64,000 nucleotides of DNA from Ancylostoma caninum (GCA_037903475.1 JBAJFG010000297.1:496001-560000); one strand, 5' to 3'; counted from the first letter of the stretch, positions 28,560 to 40,747 are shown. Numbers and translations are program-made. Notes: a model not told the origin generated them from the letters alone.

Positions 28560-29460
28560 CCAAGCAACGCCTCGGCAGTGGCGATAACAAACGATCTCGG
28601 GGTTAATCTTGTTCTTCTGGGCTTTGCTGCGTTAGCTTTTTTCAACTCGATAAATGCGATTCAGTATCTTTGCAACATTGGTGCCGTCGAGATCAATCGA
28701 TCTACATTAAATAGACAGACATCATGTTCCGAGGAGATTTCCTCACTACGATCTATATAACATCCCTTTGTTGGCAAACAGTGCTTGCAGTACAATGTGG
28801 ATAATACCTAGCCATTTTTACAAAAGAATCTTCCCAAGTCTTTAAGGAATGGATAACTCTATTACTTGAGGTGTTGCTGGATAATGGGGCACAGGAGGGC
28901 TCGTGATTATTGAATGATGTGAAGCAGTTATACTTGGTACCGAATAAAAACAGAATAATTTTGTTGCCTACTTTGACTGACAATTCTTCGATATTCAGAA
29001 GCAAAAACATTCAGTTTCGAATAAATGGAAATTTTGAGAGTTCCAACATTAGCGACCATTGTAGTGCTGTACGAGAGAGAAGAGGAGCTCTGAAGCTTCC
29101 TCATTCTCGAATATCTGGATGTTTAAATCGTTTCCTAAATTATTAATTAAAGTAGCAAAGTTATTCGGTTTTTATTCGGTCCCAAGTCCAGTAGCCGTTC
29201 AACGAAATGTATGTTGAATAATAATAGCATGAGGTATAAAGGATCAGATATTTCTCCACTACCATTTCTCTCCTCAGATACATGCGTGAAATCATGTATA
29301 CATCGGAGTAAGATGACTAAGCTTATACAACCACAAAATTATGGATCACCTAGAAAATTGCCCCCGCCCCCAAACTACTGGCTACAAGAAAAATGTAGTA
29401 GTTTTTGAGTTTCGATGTCCACGAAGGATATTCTGCACTTCTTCCTTTTTTTTACAAAGG
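28560..29460. other. Intergenic, no gene supported
   Basis: Upstream region of apr-1. The longest frames (plus 28910-29146, minus 28753-29010) show no motif and no splice partners. Confidence 0.4.
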
Positions 29461-29464
29461 CCTA

Positions 29465-29783
29465 CAGTCCGTTTGAAACGATGGGGCAGATGAGGCCGGT
29501 GGGAAAGCCAGAGGCGGCGCGGCCGACTTGACATAATACGCCGATTTGATTAGCTATTACCATTCTATTCGACTGTTTTTTTTAATATGTACGTTTTTTT
29601 ATCTTCTCACCACCTTTCCTACAATTACCTTTCCATTCGGTGAGTTCCTTCATACGTTTTATTCCAAACAGATTGATCCATCGATGATTGATTCAGCGTA
29701 CGCTGCTAAATCGACCGCGCCGCAGCCGCGCTGCCTCTATATTTCCCACCGGTCTCATCTGCCCCATCGTTACGGATAGACTG
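29465..29783. mobile_element. MITE with imperfect TIRs and TA duplication
   Basis: Left end CAGTCCGTTTGAAACGATGG, right end CCATCGTTACGGATAGACTG, both next to TA (29463-29464 and 29784-29785). The arms pair over about 60 bp, including GGGGCAGATGAGGCCGGTGG. 319 bp, AT-rich centre, no coding capacity. The CAGT ends resemble those of the 12437 element, although the arm sequences differ. Confidence 0.85.
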
Positions 29784-29789
29784 TATATT

Positions 29790-30255
29790 CATTATCCAAC
29801 AGAAAATTATGGAGAAATGACGATCTGCCGAAATAATTTTTTTAGGTAAAAACAACGTGTAAAATGCAAAATATTCTACAAATCTTGATCTTTCTATGGC
29901 TACCTTCTTAAGGAACGAACGGCTTGAAGCTAACATGTTCAAAGTCTTGCCATTGCAACAGGTGCTATCATGTTCTCGATTTCTTCTAGTTGTGGCACAT
30001 GCAACAATTGAATGTTGTAAAAATCTGGCAAAAAACTGACGCTGAACCTGCACGAGTTCAATGTTGACCAGCAAATGGCTTATTACAGCAGACTTGCTTG
30101 AAGGGCACCGCAACAGTCTTTTTTTTTTTTTTGCTCGATAAATTATTCCATGCATCATGGGATATTTGGCACAACACACCTCAAATACAGGATACATATA
30201 CTTATACTGATATTCACAAATTACATGAAGATATTTAATGCGAAGATTGTTACAG
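29790..30255. other. AT-rich stretch; minus open frame judged not a gene
   Basis: A 194-codon minus-strand frame covers 29706-30290, but it runs through a poly-T tract (30119-30132) read as lysines and into the MITE arm. It has no motif, so I do not call it a gene. Confidence 0.4.
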
Positions 30256-30705
30256 CTTGGAGGTAAATATTCCACCACAACAATTCCCAAAGTTGGAGCG
30301 AACTACAAATATGTATCCCACAGAATCAAAGAGGTCCTTGAACCGCCAGGGTATGCATGGAATCAAAACCATTCGTCCAGGTGCTTTTGTGCCCCTCTTC
30401 GCTCGAGTGTGTTATCAACTTATCACATCATGGTTATTTTAGATCGGTAAACTGTTCGCCGCTGGGGATGTTCGTTCCTAGTCTTGTGATACCTTTGCGG
30501 GATGATGCGGAGTTCTATCCACATGCAGTATTCAATGACGAGTATTTCATGTAAGCTATTGAGAAGTTATTTGGAGGTGTTTGGATCTTAATCTGTGCCA
30601 ACTTCTGTTTGCGTTGGTAACGTTGAAAGATAACATCTTAGCTTTTGTTTTATTCGTGTTTTTATTTGTTGCAGATGCTTTCCTTTTATGAAACATTTTG
30701 AGTGA
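30256..30705 (+). CDS. 3' three exons of an unidentified gene
   Basis: Exons 30256-30380 (acceptor TTACAG, donor AG|GTGC), 30443-30550 (acceptor TTTTAG, donor GTAAGC) and 30675-30705 (acceptor TTGCAG, stop TGA) join in phase (0 in, then 2, 2). AATAAA follows at 30714. The protein reads LGGKYSTTTIPKVGANYKYV, then EVLEPPGYAWNQNHSS, NCSPLGMFVPSLVIPLRDD and a C-terminus FPFMKHFE. No family was recognised. The first exon enters in phase 0, so at least one upstream exon is missing. Alternative frames are open in exon 1, but only this one joins the others. Confidence 0.5.
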
Positions 30706-30975
30706 ATCTGATGAATAAATAAAAACTCAAATAAAACCTTGTCAAGGCAGACTCCACAGGTGAATTCAGACAACGTGTCTCTGAATGTTCGTGTGAGCTT
30801 TGAAAGCTGAAGATGTCCCGAGACACTGCGTCCCCTTCGTAGTACGTCAAACCGCAAACAAGCTGATTGGTGATTGAGCTGGCAGTAGACCTTCATCCAC
30901 AGCTTGTAATCATAGCCATAAAATCTAGATACTTTAGTGTGACTCTTCTCATTCCCTGCATAAATAATTGCTTAA

Positions 30976-31437
30976 AGGCAGCAGGAGCTGAAATCCTCGA
31001 CTCCGAGCTGAGCTGTGGGTGATGAAGCACAGACTCGGCACATCATAAATGTGAAACGACCACAGACAATTATAGCTTACCTGCAGAGAAAATGGAACAT
31101 TCGTCGCGAACACGCCTGGCCGTGTTCGCGCGCGGACGAGTTTTCCCCGGCGCAGAAAGCCATTGCGGCGCGTGGTTTGGCGTAAAGGGAAAACGAAATG
31201 CATTCAATTCACAGAGTTTCATGGCGGGACTAGCCCAAAACCGCGCCGCAATGGCTTTCGCGCCGGGGAAAACTCGTCCGTGCGCGAACACGACTAGACG
31301 TGTTCGCGACGAATGTTCCGTTTTCTCTGCAGGTAAGCCATAATTGTCTGTGTTCGTTTCACATTTATGATGTGCCGAGTCTGTACTTCACCACCCGCAG
31401 CTCAGCTCAGAGTCGAGAATTTCAGCTCCTGCTGCCT
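30976..31437. mobile_element. Long foldback element, about 210-bp arms, TTAA flanks
   Basis: Left arm starts AGGCAGCAGGAGCTGAAAT, right arm ends ATTTCAGCTCCTGCTGCCT, flanked by TTAA at 30972-30975 and 31438-31441. The arms match closely for about 210 bp around a spacer of about 50 bp. Inside each arm a smaller hairpin (CGCGAACACG .. CGTGTTCGCG) is nested. TTAA target duplication is typical of piggyBac and Kolobok elements. No transposase. Confidence 0.85.
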
Positions 31438-31569
31438 TTAAGTTTAAACCTAATATATTTCACACCCTATACTGTTCATAAAACAACCTGAATAACTCTC
31501 ACACTTCTGGCTTTGTTAGAACTCAGTAGGAGACTCGTTCGAAGACTGGCCTGGTAAAAAACCGACAAG

Positions 31570-31988
31570 ATTTGCTGCACAACATTACATGTGGCTATGC
31601 TCCTAGAGCCTTTCAATGCCACTCCATCTGGAGAGATCAAGGAATCTGGTTTGTTTTAGGTTAACCCTAATATCCGTCTGTGAATTTGTTTTGTAGTCGG
31701 ACACATTCAGCCATGCAGGAAGGATTCTGGAAGAGCAAAAAAAACTACTTCTTTAGATATTGTGGATGTGAACAACTGTCTAATGTCATTTCAATGGCTT
31801 TTCGCACATTGATATGTGATGTGTGCAGTAGAAGGAAGCCTGGTCATGTCACACGATTCGAGTGGAAAACTCAACCAGAATGTGTGAAAAATGATTACTG
31901 CGTCGAAGCCGGTCAGATGTTTGCCACATTTTGTGATTTTATAGAGCAAGAAGAGATGCTTCGCAAAGAGCCCAAAAATATAGAATAG
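31570..31988 (+). CDS. Cysteine-rich protein, ET/Ly6-like module (3' exons)
   Basis: Exon 31697-31988 is open for 97 codons to TAG, preceded by a TTTTGTAG acceptor. It joins in phase across a 48-nt intron to about 31570-31648 (donor TG|GTTTG, a weak site). The reading gives ITCGYAPRAFQCHSIWRDQG, then YCGCEQL, CDVCSRRKPGHVTRFEW, PECVKNDYCVEAG and FATFCDFIEQEE. The CDVC...C...YC spacing recalls nematode ET modules and Ly6-like domains. This is pattern similarity only. No signal peptide exon was found. Gene borders at the 5' side are uncertain, and another frame could be spliced through the same exons. Confidence 0.4.
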
Positions 31989-32113
31989 CAAACAATGATG
32001 TGTTCAAACATAAATAGTTTTAAATGTTCCGCAAAAAAAAAAACACTTCTTTTTCTGTGTTCTCTCTCGATTTTTTTTCTACTCGAAATAATCAAAATGT
32101 GTGTTAAATGTAG

Positions 32114-32983
32114 GAGCTTCGATGGCAGTTCGCTGGTATAAGAAAGGTTTGCTCCTCGACCCATAACAGTAACAGGCACTCTTTTTTCGGAGTATCACCT
32201 GCAGACCTTACAGGCTTGGTTAGTGAGCACATTTTCGGCTAGGACAAATTTTCGAAATAGCGATAGTGCAAATATTGTAATCATTCAATCATCATAATTG
32301 TGTCTCATCGAAACAGCGATATTTCAGTTTTCAGGAAAATCGAAGTTTTGTCACCCAAAGGCAACCAAAATTCCCCTCAAGTTTCCGGAGCATCGCTCCA
32401 CTTTTCTTCGGTGTAAAATAACTAATGTCGTATATGTCATATTGTCCTTCTTCATATTTTCCTCTTGCAATGAGCAACCACATCACGGCGTGTACTCGCA
32501 TAAGCAAGTCTACTCACACTAGACAAATCGGTAATAATTTTTAGTTTTGCAGGGATTGATGCACATTCGGCTAAATTTCGACCGAGCTATCTTGGCGATG
32601 AACTAAGATCATCAGTATGTCATAAACGTGTATGTACTCAAGTAACTATAGGAATGAGTGCCACCAAAGATACATTCAGATGAACTGGGTGTAAGATGAA
32701 GCTGACATAAATTGTGAGACCAGCGTAATTCAACCTTTCCCAGTTATGACTGAATTTCTTCTGCTCCATATTATGCGAGCAGAAGCATTTCCTGAAGACT
32801 TTTAACCCTTCCTTTACTTTCTAGAGCAATCTGTTCAACGACTTGCTCAATGGACAATATGAGCATCACGCTGGCAATGGCAGTGATCCACCTGCACAGA
32901 CAGGAGCATCTTCTAAAATTGTAGAGTCGAGAAGTCGAAGAACATATCAATTACGAGCTCATACCACCAAACTAGCAGTATAA
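32114..32983 (+). CDS. 3' three exons of an unidentified gene
   Basis: Exons 32114-32135 (22-nt microexon, ELRWQFA), 32553-32614 (GG in, IDAHSAKFRPSYLGDELRSS, donor GTATGT) and 32825-32983 (acceptor TTTCTAG, stop TAA). Phases match exactly (0, 1, 0). The last exon reads SNLFNDLLNGQYEHHAGNGS and SSKIVESRSRRTYQLRAHTT. No family was recognised; the tail is hydrophilic and basic. It could be the 3' end of the cysteine-rich gene just upstream if that gene's stop-containing exon is skipped. Confidence 0.4.
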
Positions 32984-33151
32984 TTCTCAAATATAATCGT
33001 TACAAAGGTGAGAGGGGAAACCACAAACCACAGGTCGAGGTAACATTGATGGGAATAGGTGTCCTCCAACTTCGGAAACTATGATGTGCAATATAATGAA
33101 TGACAGAGCGTCAAGTTCTCCGTGTTAGCCGTTTTCTTCGATTCGATCCGC

Positions 33152-33357
33152 TCAGTTTTGACCAAATAGCAGCTTTGACTTTCTCAAATCGTAGGACCAA
33201 CTAGAATAACAGTATTCTTTCTGCTCTTCTGCGTGCAGTTGTTCAGACTGTCGCCTTGCATGACACACTCTATAACTGCTACTATTGCTGCACTGACAGA
33301 AAAGTGTAGCTTCACCTTTTTCATTTGCAGCACCTTTGGTTTCTTCAGTGTTCACTT
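33152..33357 (-). CDS. Possible terminal exon, cysteine-containing
   Basis: After an AATAG acceptor the minus strand is open for 67 codons to TGA: NTEETKGAANEKGEATLFCQ, then CSNSSSYRVCHARRQSEQ and KEYCYSSWSYDLRKSK. Four cysteines and polar composition look coding. It is tail-to-tail with the plus-strand gene ending at 32983. No upstream exon was found; a long inverted repeat begins 340 bp away. Confidence 0.3.
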
Positions 33358-33696
33358 CTATTCTATCACTGCTACTTTCCTGTTGCTATTAATCGTTCTT
33401 TTTTTTCTGCACTCATAGGTGCGCTAAGAACATGTGTGAGCAAGCGGTTACAGAACACATACATACACATTTGCTCAAATCCAGCAAACCGCACAATAAA
33501 ATATCAAGCTTAGATCGGATTCTTCCTATGAAAACACCTGTACTTCTTTCCACGACCAAACAGGATTTTCAAAATTGTTTGAGAATTTCTTCCTTTTTTT
33601 GCGTTCAATATAAGACCACCTTACCAATAATATGACTACTGTTTGATCAGATTTCTAAGAGAAACATGTCAGAACTTGTGCTTAATTGATGTATCA

Positions 33697-34504
33697 CCAC
33701 GACATCTACGCTTTGAGCAGTTGAAGCCATCAAGATTGAGCTTATTTTCCTACAGAAGAGCAACTTGGACGGAGAACTCAGAACACGGTTTGCTTTTCGC
33801 TTTCAATTTGCTGTAATCTCTTGTCATGTTTTCGGCATCGAATTAGAGCCTGGCAGCTTCTTGGCATTCTGGGTGTTGAGTAATCTTTGCTGTTTCTTCG
33901 CCAATGTTTCCGCTGTTTCCCAACACTTCTTAGATTGTAAGTGTTGATGTACACAGCCCTAGGGCTAAATGTGCCTAATTTATGGATGAGGCATAGTTCG
34001 ATTATTTCCTACGAAACAGCTGTGGACTGCGAAGAGATATCAAAATATGGGTTCGGATTAGATGTAGATGTTGTCCTTGTTATGATTTTCAAGTAAAACC
34101 ATAAGAACATGCAATACGTACGCAGTATGTGAGCGATGATGAGCTGCTGGTTGTGACGTGCACGGTGGGATGCAAAAATGTGGGAATGACAACATGAGAA
34201 TGAAGCTCATCCATAAATTAGGCACATTTAGCCCTAGGGCTGTGTGCATCAACACTTACAATCTAAGAAGTGTCGGGAAACAGCGGAAACATTGGAGAAG
34301 AAACAGCAAAGATTACTTAACACCCAGAATGCCAAGAAGCTGCCAGACTCTAATTCGATGCCGAAAACATGACAAGGGATTACAGCAAATTGAAAGCGAA
34401 AAGCAAACCGTGCTCTGAGTTCTTATCCCCATCCAAGTTGCTCTTCTGTAGTAAAATAAGCTCAATCCTGATGGCTTCAACTGCTCAAAGCGTAAATGTC
34501 GTGA
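33697..34504. repeat. Long inverted repeat, about 295-bp arms, 215-bp spacer
   Basis: 33697-33990 is the imperfect reverse complement of 34206-34504. Examples are CTTAGATTGTAAGTGTTGATG against CATCAACACTTACAATCTAAG, and GCTTTGAGCAGTTGAAGCC against GGCTTCAACTGCTCAAAGC. The arms carry scattered substitutions, so the repeat is not brand new. No target duplication was seen. A plus open frame leaves the right arm and continues to 34728 (KGQKMMCPDFVPCEFDGELL), of unknown meaning. Confidence 0.85.
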
Positions 34505-34864
34505 TATCTGAGGATTTGCTATGCATTGTGGTCACCACTTTGGCTAGTGGAAGTTTGCACATTTCTGAATACGAAAAGGGACAAAAGATGATGTGCCCTG
34601 ATTTCGTTCCTTGTGAATTTGACGGAGAGCTATTAGTCGATGTTAGCAACGCGTTCTACATCATCATGAATGGGTGGTCAATTCAGCGAGATATTTATAT
34701 TAAGCCAAGACATTGTTACAAACAATGAGAGTCCGCTGACAACGGAGTGGTTCCGGCCACCATGAACTCAACATTTTAGAGCTCCCCCAATATTAGGTTG
34801 ATTCATATGTTCGGTCTCTATATGTTCATCGCATTGTATCTTGTAATTACAAATCCTACTGCTG

Positions 34865-36960
34865 ACCCGCGGATCTCCCTCATACGAGGGATCCCAGCCG
34901 GTTAGTCGCGAGGCTACGTGGCGCGTCCCTATGGCGCGGATAGGGGGACGCGGACCAAACGCGACCTTGTGCCTGCCCTGAGAAGCGGGTGGATTCAGGG
35001 GATGGACTCCCTGAATCTGCAGTGTCGGAACGATTCATACATTCTGTGAGCGCGTGGGTATGTTCATACATGCGCGCGTGGGTTTGCTTGCGTGCCTGCT
35101 GATTGTATCCTGCACATCTCCCCGACCAGAAGCCCTGCATTCAAGTGACTGGGAGGTACGAGGGAGGCGGTTTCGCCTCCAACAAAAAAGCTCCATCGTC
35201 CACTCCCGGAAAGCCCGGCTAACGTCCTGGTGAAATCACACTTCAGCCTCCCACGGGGGAATAGAGCCCAGCAAGCTATCGCTTGTGGGCTTAAAATTTC
35301 TTAAAGCTCGACATAGCAACGATAGAGAGTATTCCCCTAATCTCGGAAGAGTCATTGGTACTGCAGCACCGTGAGGACGAGGTACGAGGGGTTATCTAGG
35401 CCGCCCAAAAATAGAAGGACTATGATGACGGTCTGTACCTTCACACTTGCATCGGAGGCTTCAATCGAGGATTTGATGATGCAGGCCGGGAAGATCAGGT
35501 ACGACGTCATCGGACTGACCGAGACGAGGAGACACCGGCCACTGGAAGCCACCTTCCGTAATGGAGAAAAACTGTTCGTTGGAACCTGCGACAGTAGAGG
35601 AGTTGGTGGAGTCGGTGTCCTCATCAACACGAGCTTGGTCATGAACACTGATTCGTTCGAACAACTAACAACGAATCGGACCTTTGCGACTGAGAAGATG
35701 TGGATCAACGCCAGCCTTGGCAATCTTCGTCGCTTACCCTCCAGCATCCAGCTACGACGAAGACGAAATCGAGGCCTTCTATATGGACTTGGAGAAGTTC
35801 TACAGGGAAGATCACACTTTCTATAAGGTCATCGTTGGCGACTTCAACGCCAAGATCGGCACGAGGAGAACGCTTGAAGAACTTCACATCGGTACCCACG
35901 GCCGCAGTGGAACGAGCAGGGCAAGAGGTTTTCCGAGTTTATCATGACAACGAAGACCATTCATGGCAACTCTCAATTTCAGAAGCCAACCTTCCTTCGG
36001 TGGACGTGGGAGTCACCCGCTGGAGAGTACCATAACGAAATTGAACACATCATCGTCAATCGAAGGTTCTGCCTGACCGACGTCGGTGTTGTACCGAAGT
36101 TCTACACTGGATCAGACCATCGCCTCCTCCTCGCTGAGTTCTTCTTTTCTTCAGAGGAGAGAAAGCAGCGAGATTCAAGAAGTGGAGTCCCAAGCTCGTC
36201 ATCAATTGAAGTCTCTTCACTTCGTTAGCCGGCTTTTGGGAAGATGCGGTTGTCGACAACATCGACGAGAAATATGATCGGCTTGTTCAGCATCTCCGCG
36301 AGAGCGCAACGAAAGCCGAGGGTTCAAGAGCCACCAAGAAGCGCCTGTCTTACGAGAACCTCGAGCTGATGCGCCATCGTGGAGCCGCGAGAGCCGCAGG
36401 CAACTACCAGCCAACGTCCGAGCTCGCAAAACGGCGCAGAGAAGCGATAAAAGAAGATCTCAAAGAGAGACGAGCAGCAGTGTTGGCCGAAGCCGCAGAG
36501 GCGGGGAAAAGCATCCGCAACGCCCGCCGAGACTTCGTCAACCGCAAGGCCAAGACGTCGTCGAACGCTCTATCGAGAGGTGATGCTAGGAATAACCCGC
36601 CTCACGCAAGTGAGGGCACGAAAACGGAGTTCCACCCTGCGTCAACAGTCGAAGATCGGGGACGCTGCCGCTTGTGCTAAGTTGATTAAGATCGGGTGGG
36701 CCGGAACACGTGATGCGTCTTAAGGACAACCGTTGGACAAGAGCCGTCAGCTACTGGACTCCACGGAACATTGAGCGCACAACAGGAACACCTCCGACCC
36801 AAAGGTTGGTCTGGTCAGACTAGTCCTTCAAGGAAAGATATAATGCTCTTCGTGTCCCTCGGACGGACAGAATCCATTCGACAACTCTGACACGCGAGAG
36901 GGACAAATGGAAGGATTGCTGGCGCTCGCTCAGTATATCCGAAGGTTGTCGGGAGTCAAG
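34865..36960 (+). mobile_element. RTE-type LINE copy A: endonuclease kept, RT deleted
   Basis: The 5' leader (34870-35140) matches the leader of copy B. Readable parts: AP endonuclease (DVIGLTETRR, then VIVGDFNAKIG, then GSDHRLLLAEFF) at about 35480-36140 with frame changes near 35705 and 35940. A linker follows (DEKYDRLVQHLRESATKAEG, NARRDFVNRKAK). After about 36557 the sequence jumps to the C-terminal domain (RSIERLMLGITRLTQVR, then WAGHVMRLKDNRWTRAVSYW). The whole reverse transcriptase is missing. It ends near 36960 (KWKDCWRSLSIYPKVVGSQA). Inactive on its own. Confidence 0.85.
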
Positions 36961-37397
36961 CATAATCAAGCATCAAGCATAATTGCTGACCCAATGTGGA
37001 AAACGAGGAAGCACTATATATGCACCACTGATAGAATAGTCATCCTTCCTGAGTTTTACAATGCTAGGCAAGAACCGTTCACCGATTGAAGCTCATCTGC
37101 ATGAATGTATATTGTTCCTATTTATTGCGAAAATTAAAGAACCCGTAGCTCATCAACAGGACATCCACATTCTTAAATCTGTGATCCGATAATTTATGAA
37201 GGTTCGATAAGTTCTCCTGCTAAGATAATGAGCTTCAAAGTAAACCGTGTTTGAAAAGCCCATCCGAGTTGGATTTGGACGCTCTGAAGACGCGGCTGGA
37301 AAGCAACATCTGCAAAACAATATTGATGAATTTTTCTGCACTTTCAACCACTTACATTATGTGGACAGCAAAGAATTGATTTCGTCAGTCTGCTGGA

Positions 37398-37671
37398 TTA
37401 AAGTGTTCCGCTTCCCAGGATTTCATCCAGGCGAGCAGGGATAGGAAGGTCAAGTGCTTCTTCCAACTCCTGGGCAAACTCAAAGTTCTTCGAATTGAAA
37501 TGACCCATTAACTGAATATGACTCCTTGGAGTGTGAGCTACTGCTGAGTGTGGATAGGTGTAAGGTTCCCACCGGAACAGCAGCGCTAAACCGGAAAAAC
37601 AAGACCAATACAAAAACCAAATTCTGCTGCATGTATTGTGCACTGTCCATGGAGCTGAGCACTGGAGGCTA
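37398..37671 (-). CDS. Last two exons of an unidentified gene
   Basis: Exon 37398-37585 (acceptor GGTTTAG, stop TAA) reads LLFRWEPYTYPHSAVAHTPR, MGHFNSKNFEFAQELEEALD and LPIPARLDEILGSGTL. It joins in phase 1 to 37618-37671 (ASSAQLHGQCTIHAAEF), whose donor GTTTTTG is weak. The composition of the last exon is clearly coding. A competing frame through the same DNA gives a signal-peptide-like start (ATG at 37647, NLVFVLVLFFRFSAA), so the 5' side is uncertain. No family was recognised. Confidence 0.4.
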
Positions 37672-38429
37672 CTAAAAGAGGAAGGTACGGTGATGGCCTC
37701 AATTTATCTGTATAAACAACCAAGTCACTCCTATTCAAGAACTTGGTCAAAAATTGCACTTGGACACCAAAACCTTCTTCAAGTCGGCCAATGCCCAATC
37801 ATATGCTAGGAATTTCACGTAGGATTTTTCAAAGACGTCTATTCCCATATATCTTACTCCTTAAATGTAGCCCTATCAGAATTCCAGCTGGCTAAATCAC
37901 TAGAAAATGTGCCTGGAAAAACTTTTCACCAAGTGTAAACACATCAAAGCAACGGTTTCGATGATTCCTGGTCGAAGCGAACCTCTTTCTAGAGCGACAG
38001 GAACGATGAGGTGCTTATTGGATAGCACGGGGTCGATTACACAGTTGACTTGTATACCACTTATTGAAAATACGTTTTCTCAAAATTACTCGAATTTGAA
38101 GCAAAGTGTGATAGTAGGGGACAGAACTTATGGATCAACCTAACACAATCTGTATCTAAACTTCGACCGGAAAAAACGGATCATTGACGGGCTTAGAAAG
38201 GACATCTCGTGACGGACAAAGGAGATCGGTCCTAGCGTTTCAGATATAATTCAGAATATGATGTGTAGTCTACCTGATGTAGCTATATGTAATAGACACC
38301 AATTATCAAGCCTCGAATCTTACGTGATTTTCAAGAAATTTTTATTCATTAAGAAGTGGTCTTATATTTTTGAAACGCCAACAAAACTGGAGAAAAAATC
38401 GCATTTTTCGAAATTTTATAAAAATCACA

Positions 38430-38882
38430 TGTCATGAACCTCATGGTTCATGATGACGCACGTCGCTGTTGGCAATGTAAAGTTGTGCATTCCACCGGCT
38501 CATGAGGATCCACATCTTATCTGATCCATTACGCCTGTAATATTTATATGCGATAGCTAAGCTCTTGGGGGGGGAAGCAAAGAAGAGGAAAAAGAAAGCT
38601 TAGCGGGGTTGATGAAGAACAGTTGGACCCGGTCAACCTCTACCCTACAATATGGTATGGAAAAAGAGAGGAAAGGCATAAGGAAGGGGGAGGAAGTAAC
38701 GAAAATGAATCATAATAAATCATAAATAATATTAATAGTTCTGCTAGTAGTGGAATCATTATAACTAATTGCATCCTTCATTATAACTTCTTGGCAATTG
38801 TAGATTCTTGGAGAAGTAAACGTTTTAAATAGTATAAAGTCAAACCGCCAGAACTTCATCGGACCTTCGTGCAGTCCAAACA
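38430..38882 (+). repeat. 5' LTR of the BEL/Pao-type element
   Basis: 453 bp, starts TGTCATGAAC and ends AGTCCAAACA. It differs from the 3' LTR by many substitutions and about 50 bp of indels, so the insertion is old. Confidence 0.85.
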
Positions 38883-38897
38883 AGGCCAAATTTGGTA

Positions 38898-40171
38898 TTA
38901 GGTTGGTGCAAAAATAATGCGCGTTTTCATGCCTTCGATTCCGAACCTCATAACTCCTTTCAAAATCGATCTTTTCCAATAGGCTTAGAACTATTGTAAT
39001 CCGTAAATCTTTAGCAATAAGATAGATGTTCTCCGACTACCGTGCTTTTCTGACAGGACCCTCTAGAATCGACAAACTTCCGGAGGGCAGTTTTGGTATC
39101 ACTTTAGTCTTTGAGAAAATTCTCCCCGAAGAAGTCGTCCAGGTTCTCGGGGAAGTGGTATTCGGTGAGCGAGAAGTTTGCTGATTATGACGTAGGAGTC
39201 CGAGCCTCCTAGCTCAGTTCCTCCAATCTGTGAAGTATCTGTCGTGCAGGGTGTGCCTGGACGGTACCGTGTAGGAATGAAGAATCCATTTTATTGAGCA
39301 ACGCTGGGGTCACACCGTGAAGTTTCTAAATTATTTCATTTACGTCTTGAAACCTTACCAGATTAGGAAGAATGAATGAGCTGCAGTGAGCAATTTTGGC
39401 AGCAGTTCACCACAAATTCGCCGTGGCCTTATTTTGGTGTTGCTTCGGTTTCTGGGAGTATTTCGGTGCATGTTCCTCGTTCAACTGTTGAGTAAGGCAC
39501 CTCATTCTGTTGAAGAGGGTCTATACTTCATATTTAATTACTAAGCGACCGACTGTTTGTTTGCAATTCTTTCACTACAAAGGCGCGAAGCAGACCTCTC
39601 AACGAGGACCAATGTGGTACTCGTTCAGTATGCGCGACATCAACTCGTCAAGCTTTTTCATCCTCCCATTTTTATAGAAAGGAGGGATGGTCTGACAACA
39701 ATTACCGACAATGTTCTGCGAAACCAAATATGCTGTTTTGGATGGGTGCTCTTCAATTATTGCCATCAGTTGGGGGTCGCAAACCCCAGAAAGACCTATG
39801 CGACATTCCTTACTTTCGAAGCAAGGCACAGCAAGCCGAAAAATCCGGGAGCAGCTCGGTGGAATGCATTCGCTCACACTCCCTTCGCCGAAACTATGGT
39901 GGTATTCTGAGCGATTCCTGTTGCGATGCCGTCGAGTATCAGCTCGCTGAAAAGAGTTTGGCAAAAAACTTCTTTTTTCGCCTTTCGTTCCACAATTAAA
40001 AATTCACCAAAAACATGAACTTCGCTCAAAATGCATGAGATATTTGAGAAGGCCATGAAATTTGCTACAGAACCATGTGCAACTTCTCATACCGATGATA
40101 AGAAACACCGGAAGTTTTCTGCACCGAAGATGAAGCAGCGAAAAACGCGCATTATTTTTGCACCAACCTAA
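38898..40171 (-). mobile_element. Mariner copy nested behind the 5' LTR
   Basis: TIRs TTAGGTTGGTGCAAAAATAA (38898) and TTATTTTTGCACCAACCTAA (40171) are perfect over more than 25 bp and flanked by TA. 1274 bp. The minus strand carries a degenerate transposase: in one frame DPQLMAIIEEHPSKTAYLVS and KNGRMKKLDELMSRILNEYH correspond to the helix-turn-helix and the KLDxWVPHEL region. Stops and frameshifts make it inactive. A different mariner lineage from the 4590 copy. Confidence 0.9.
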
Positions 40172-40747
40172 TAATAAAGGAAAGAGATAAGCAAAACTAG
40201 GTCTTGCATAAAAAGCGCACGCACCTACTCGTGGACAATCACCCAAGTACAAAGATATGAACCCATCGGAAAGCTTCACTATCTGTGAATATCTACCCTT
40301 TCCCTATCATTTTTTAATCTCTGTTATCTTTTTTTATCGTTTTTTTTTCTTCGTGATTTCGAGCTCGTACAAAAAAAGCTGGTGGAGAACGAGTTCTGCA
40401 AAAGTCCAGCTGGAAAGCCTCAAGATCCAGAAAAGCTCCCACAGAGAGGAAAAATGAAAACGCTCGAGCAAAAAACACCAAAATTAAAACTCTCGGGCAA
40501 AGAACAATCTGCAGATAAAAGAACTTCCGATTCGCAAAACAAAAACTAGAATTCCAGCTATTACCATGATAAAGAGCCGGCAAAAAGAAAATTCGGAAAC
40601 ACTGGTAATATCATTCTTCATTCTCTTAAATTCTAACAACATCAGAAGTATATTAAAGCTGTACTTCGACGTTAAACGTCAGTCGCAGGAACAGTCTCTA
40701 GTCCACGCCAATGTCGTCCCAGTCGTTCAACCTGAAAAGAGCAAAGG

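Noticed and set aside
29706..30290. 194-codon minus-strand open frame
   Set aside because: It crosses a MITE arm and a poly-T run, has no motif and no start context. Judged chance.
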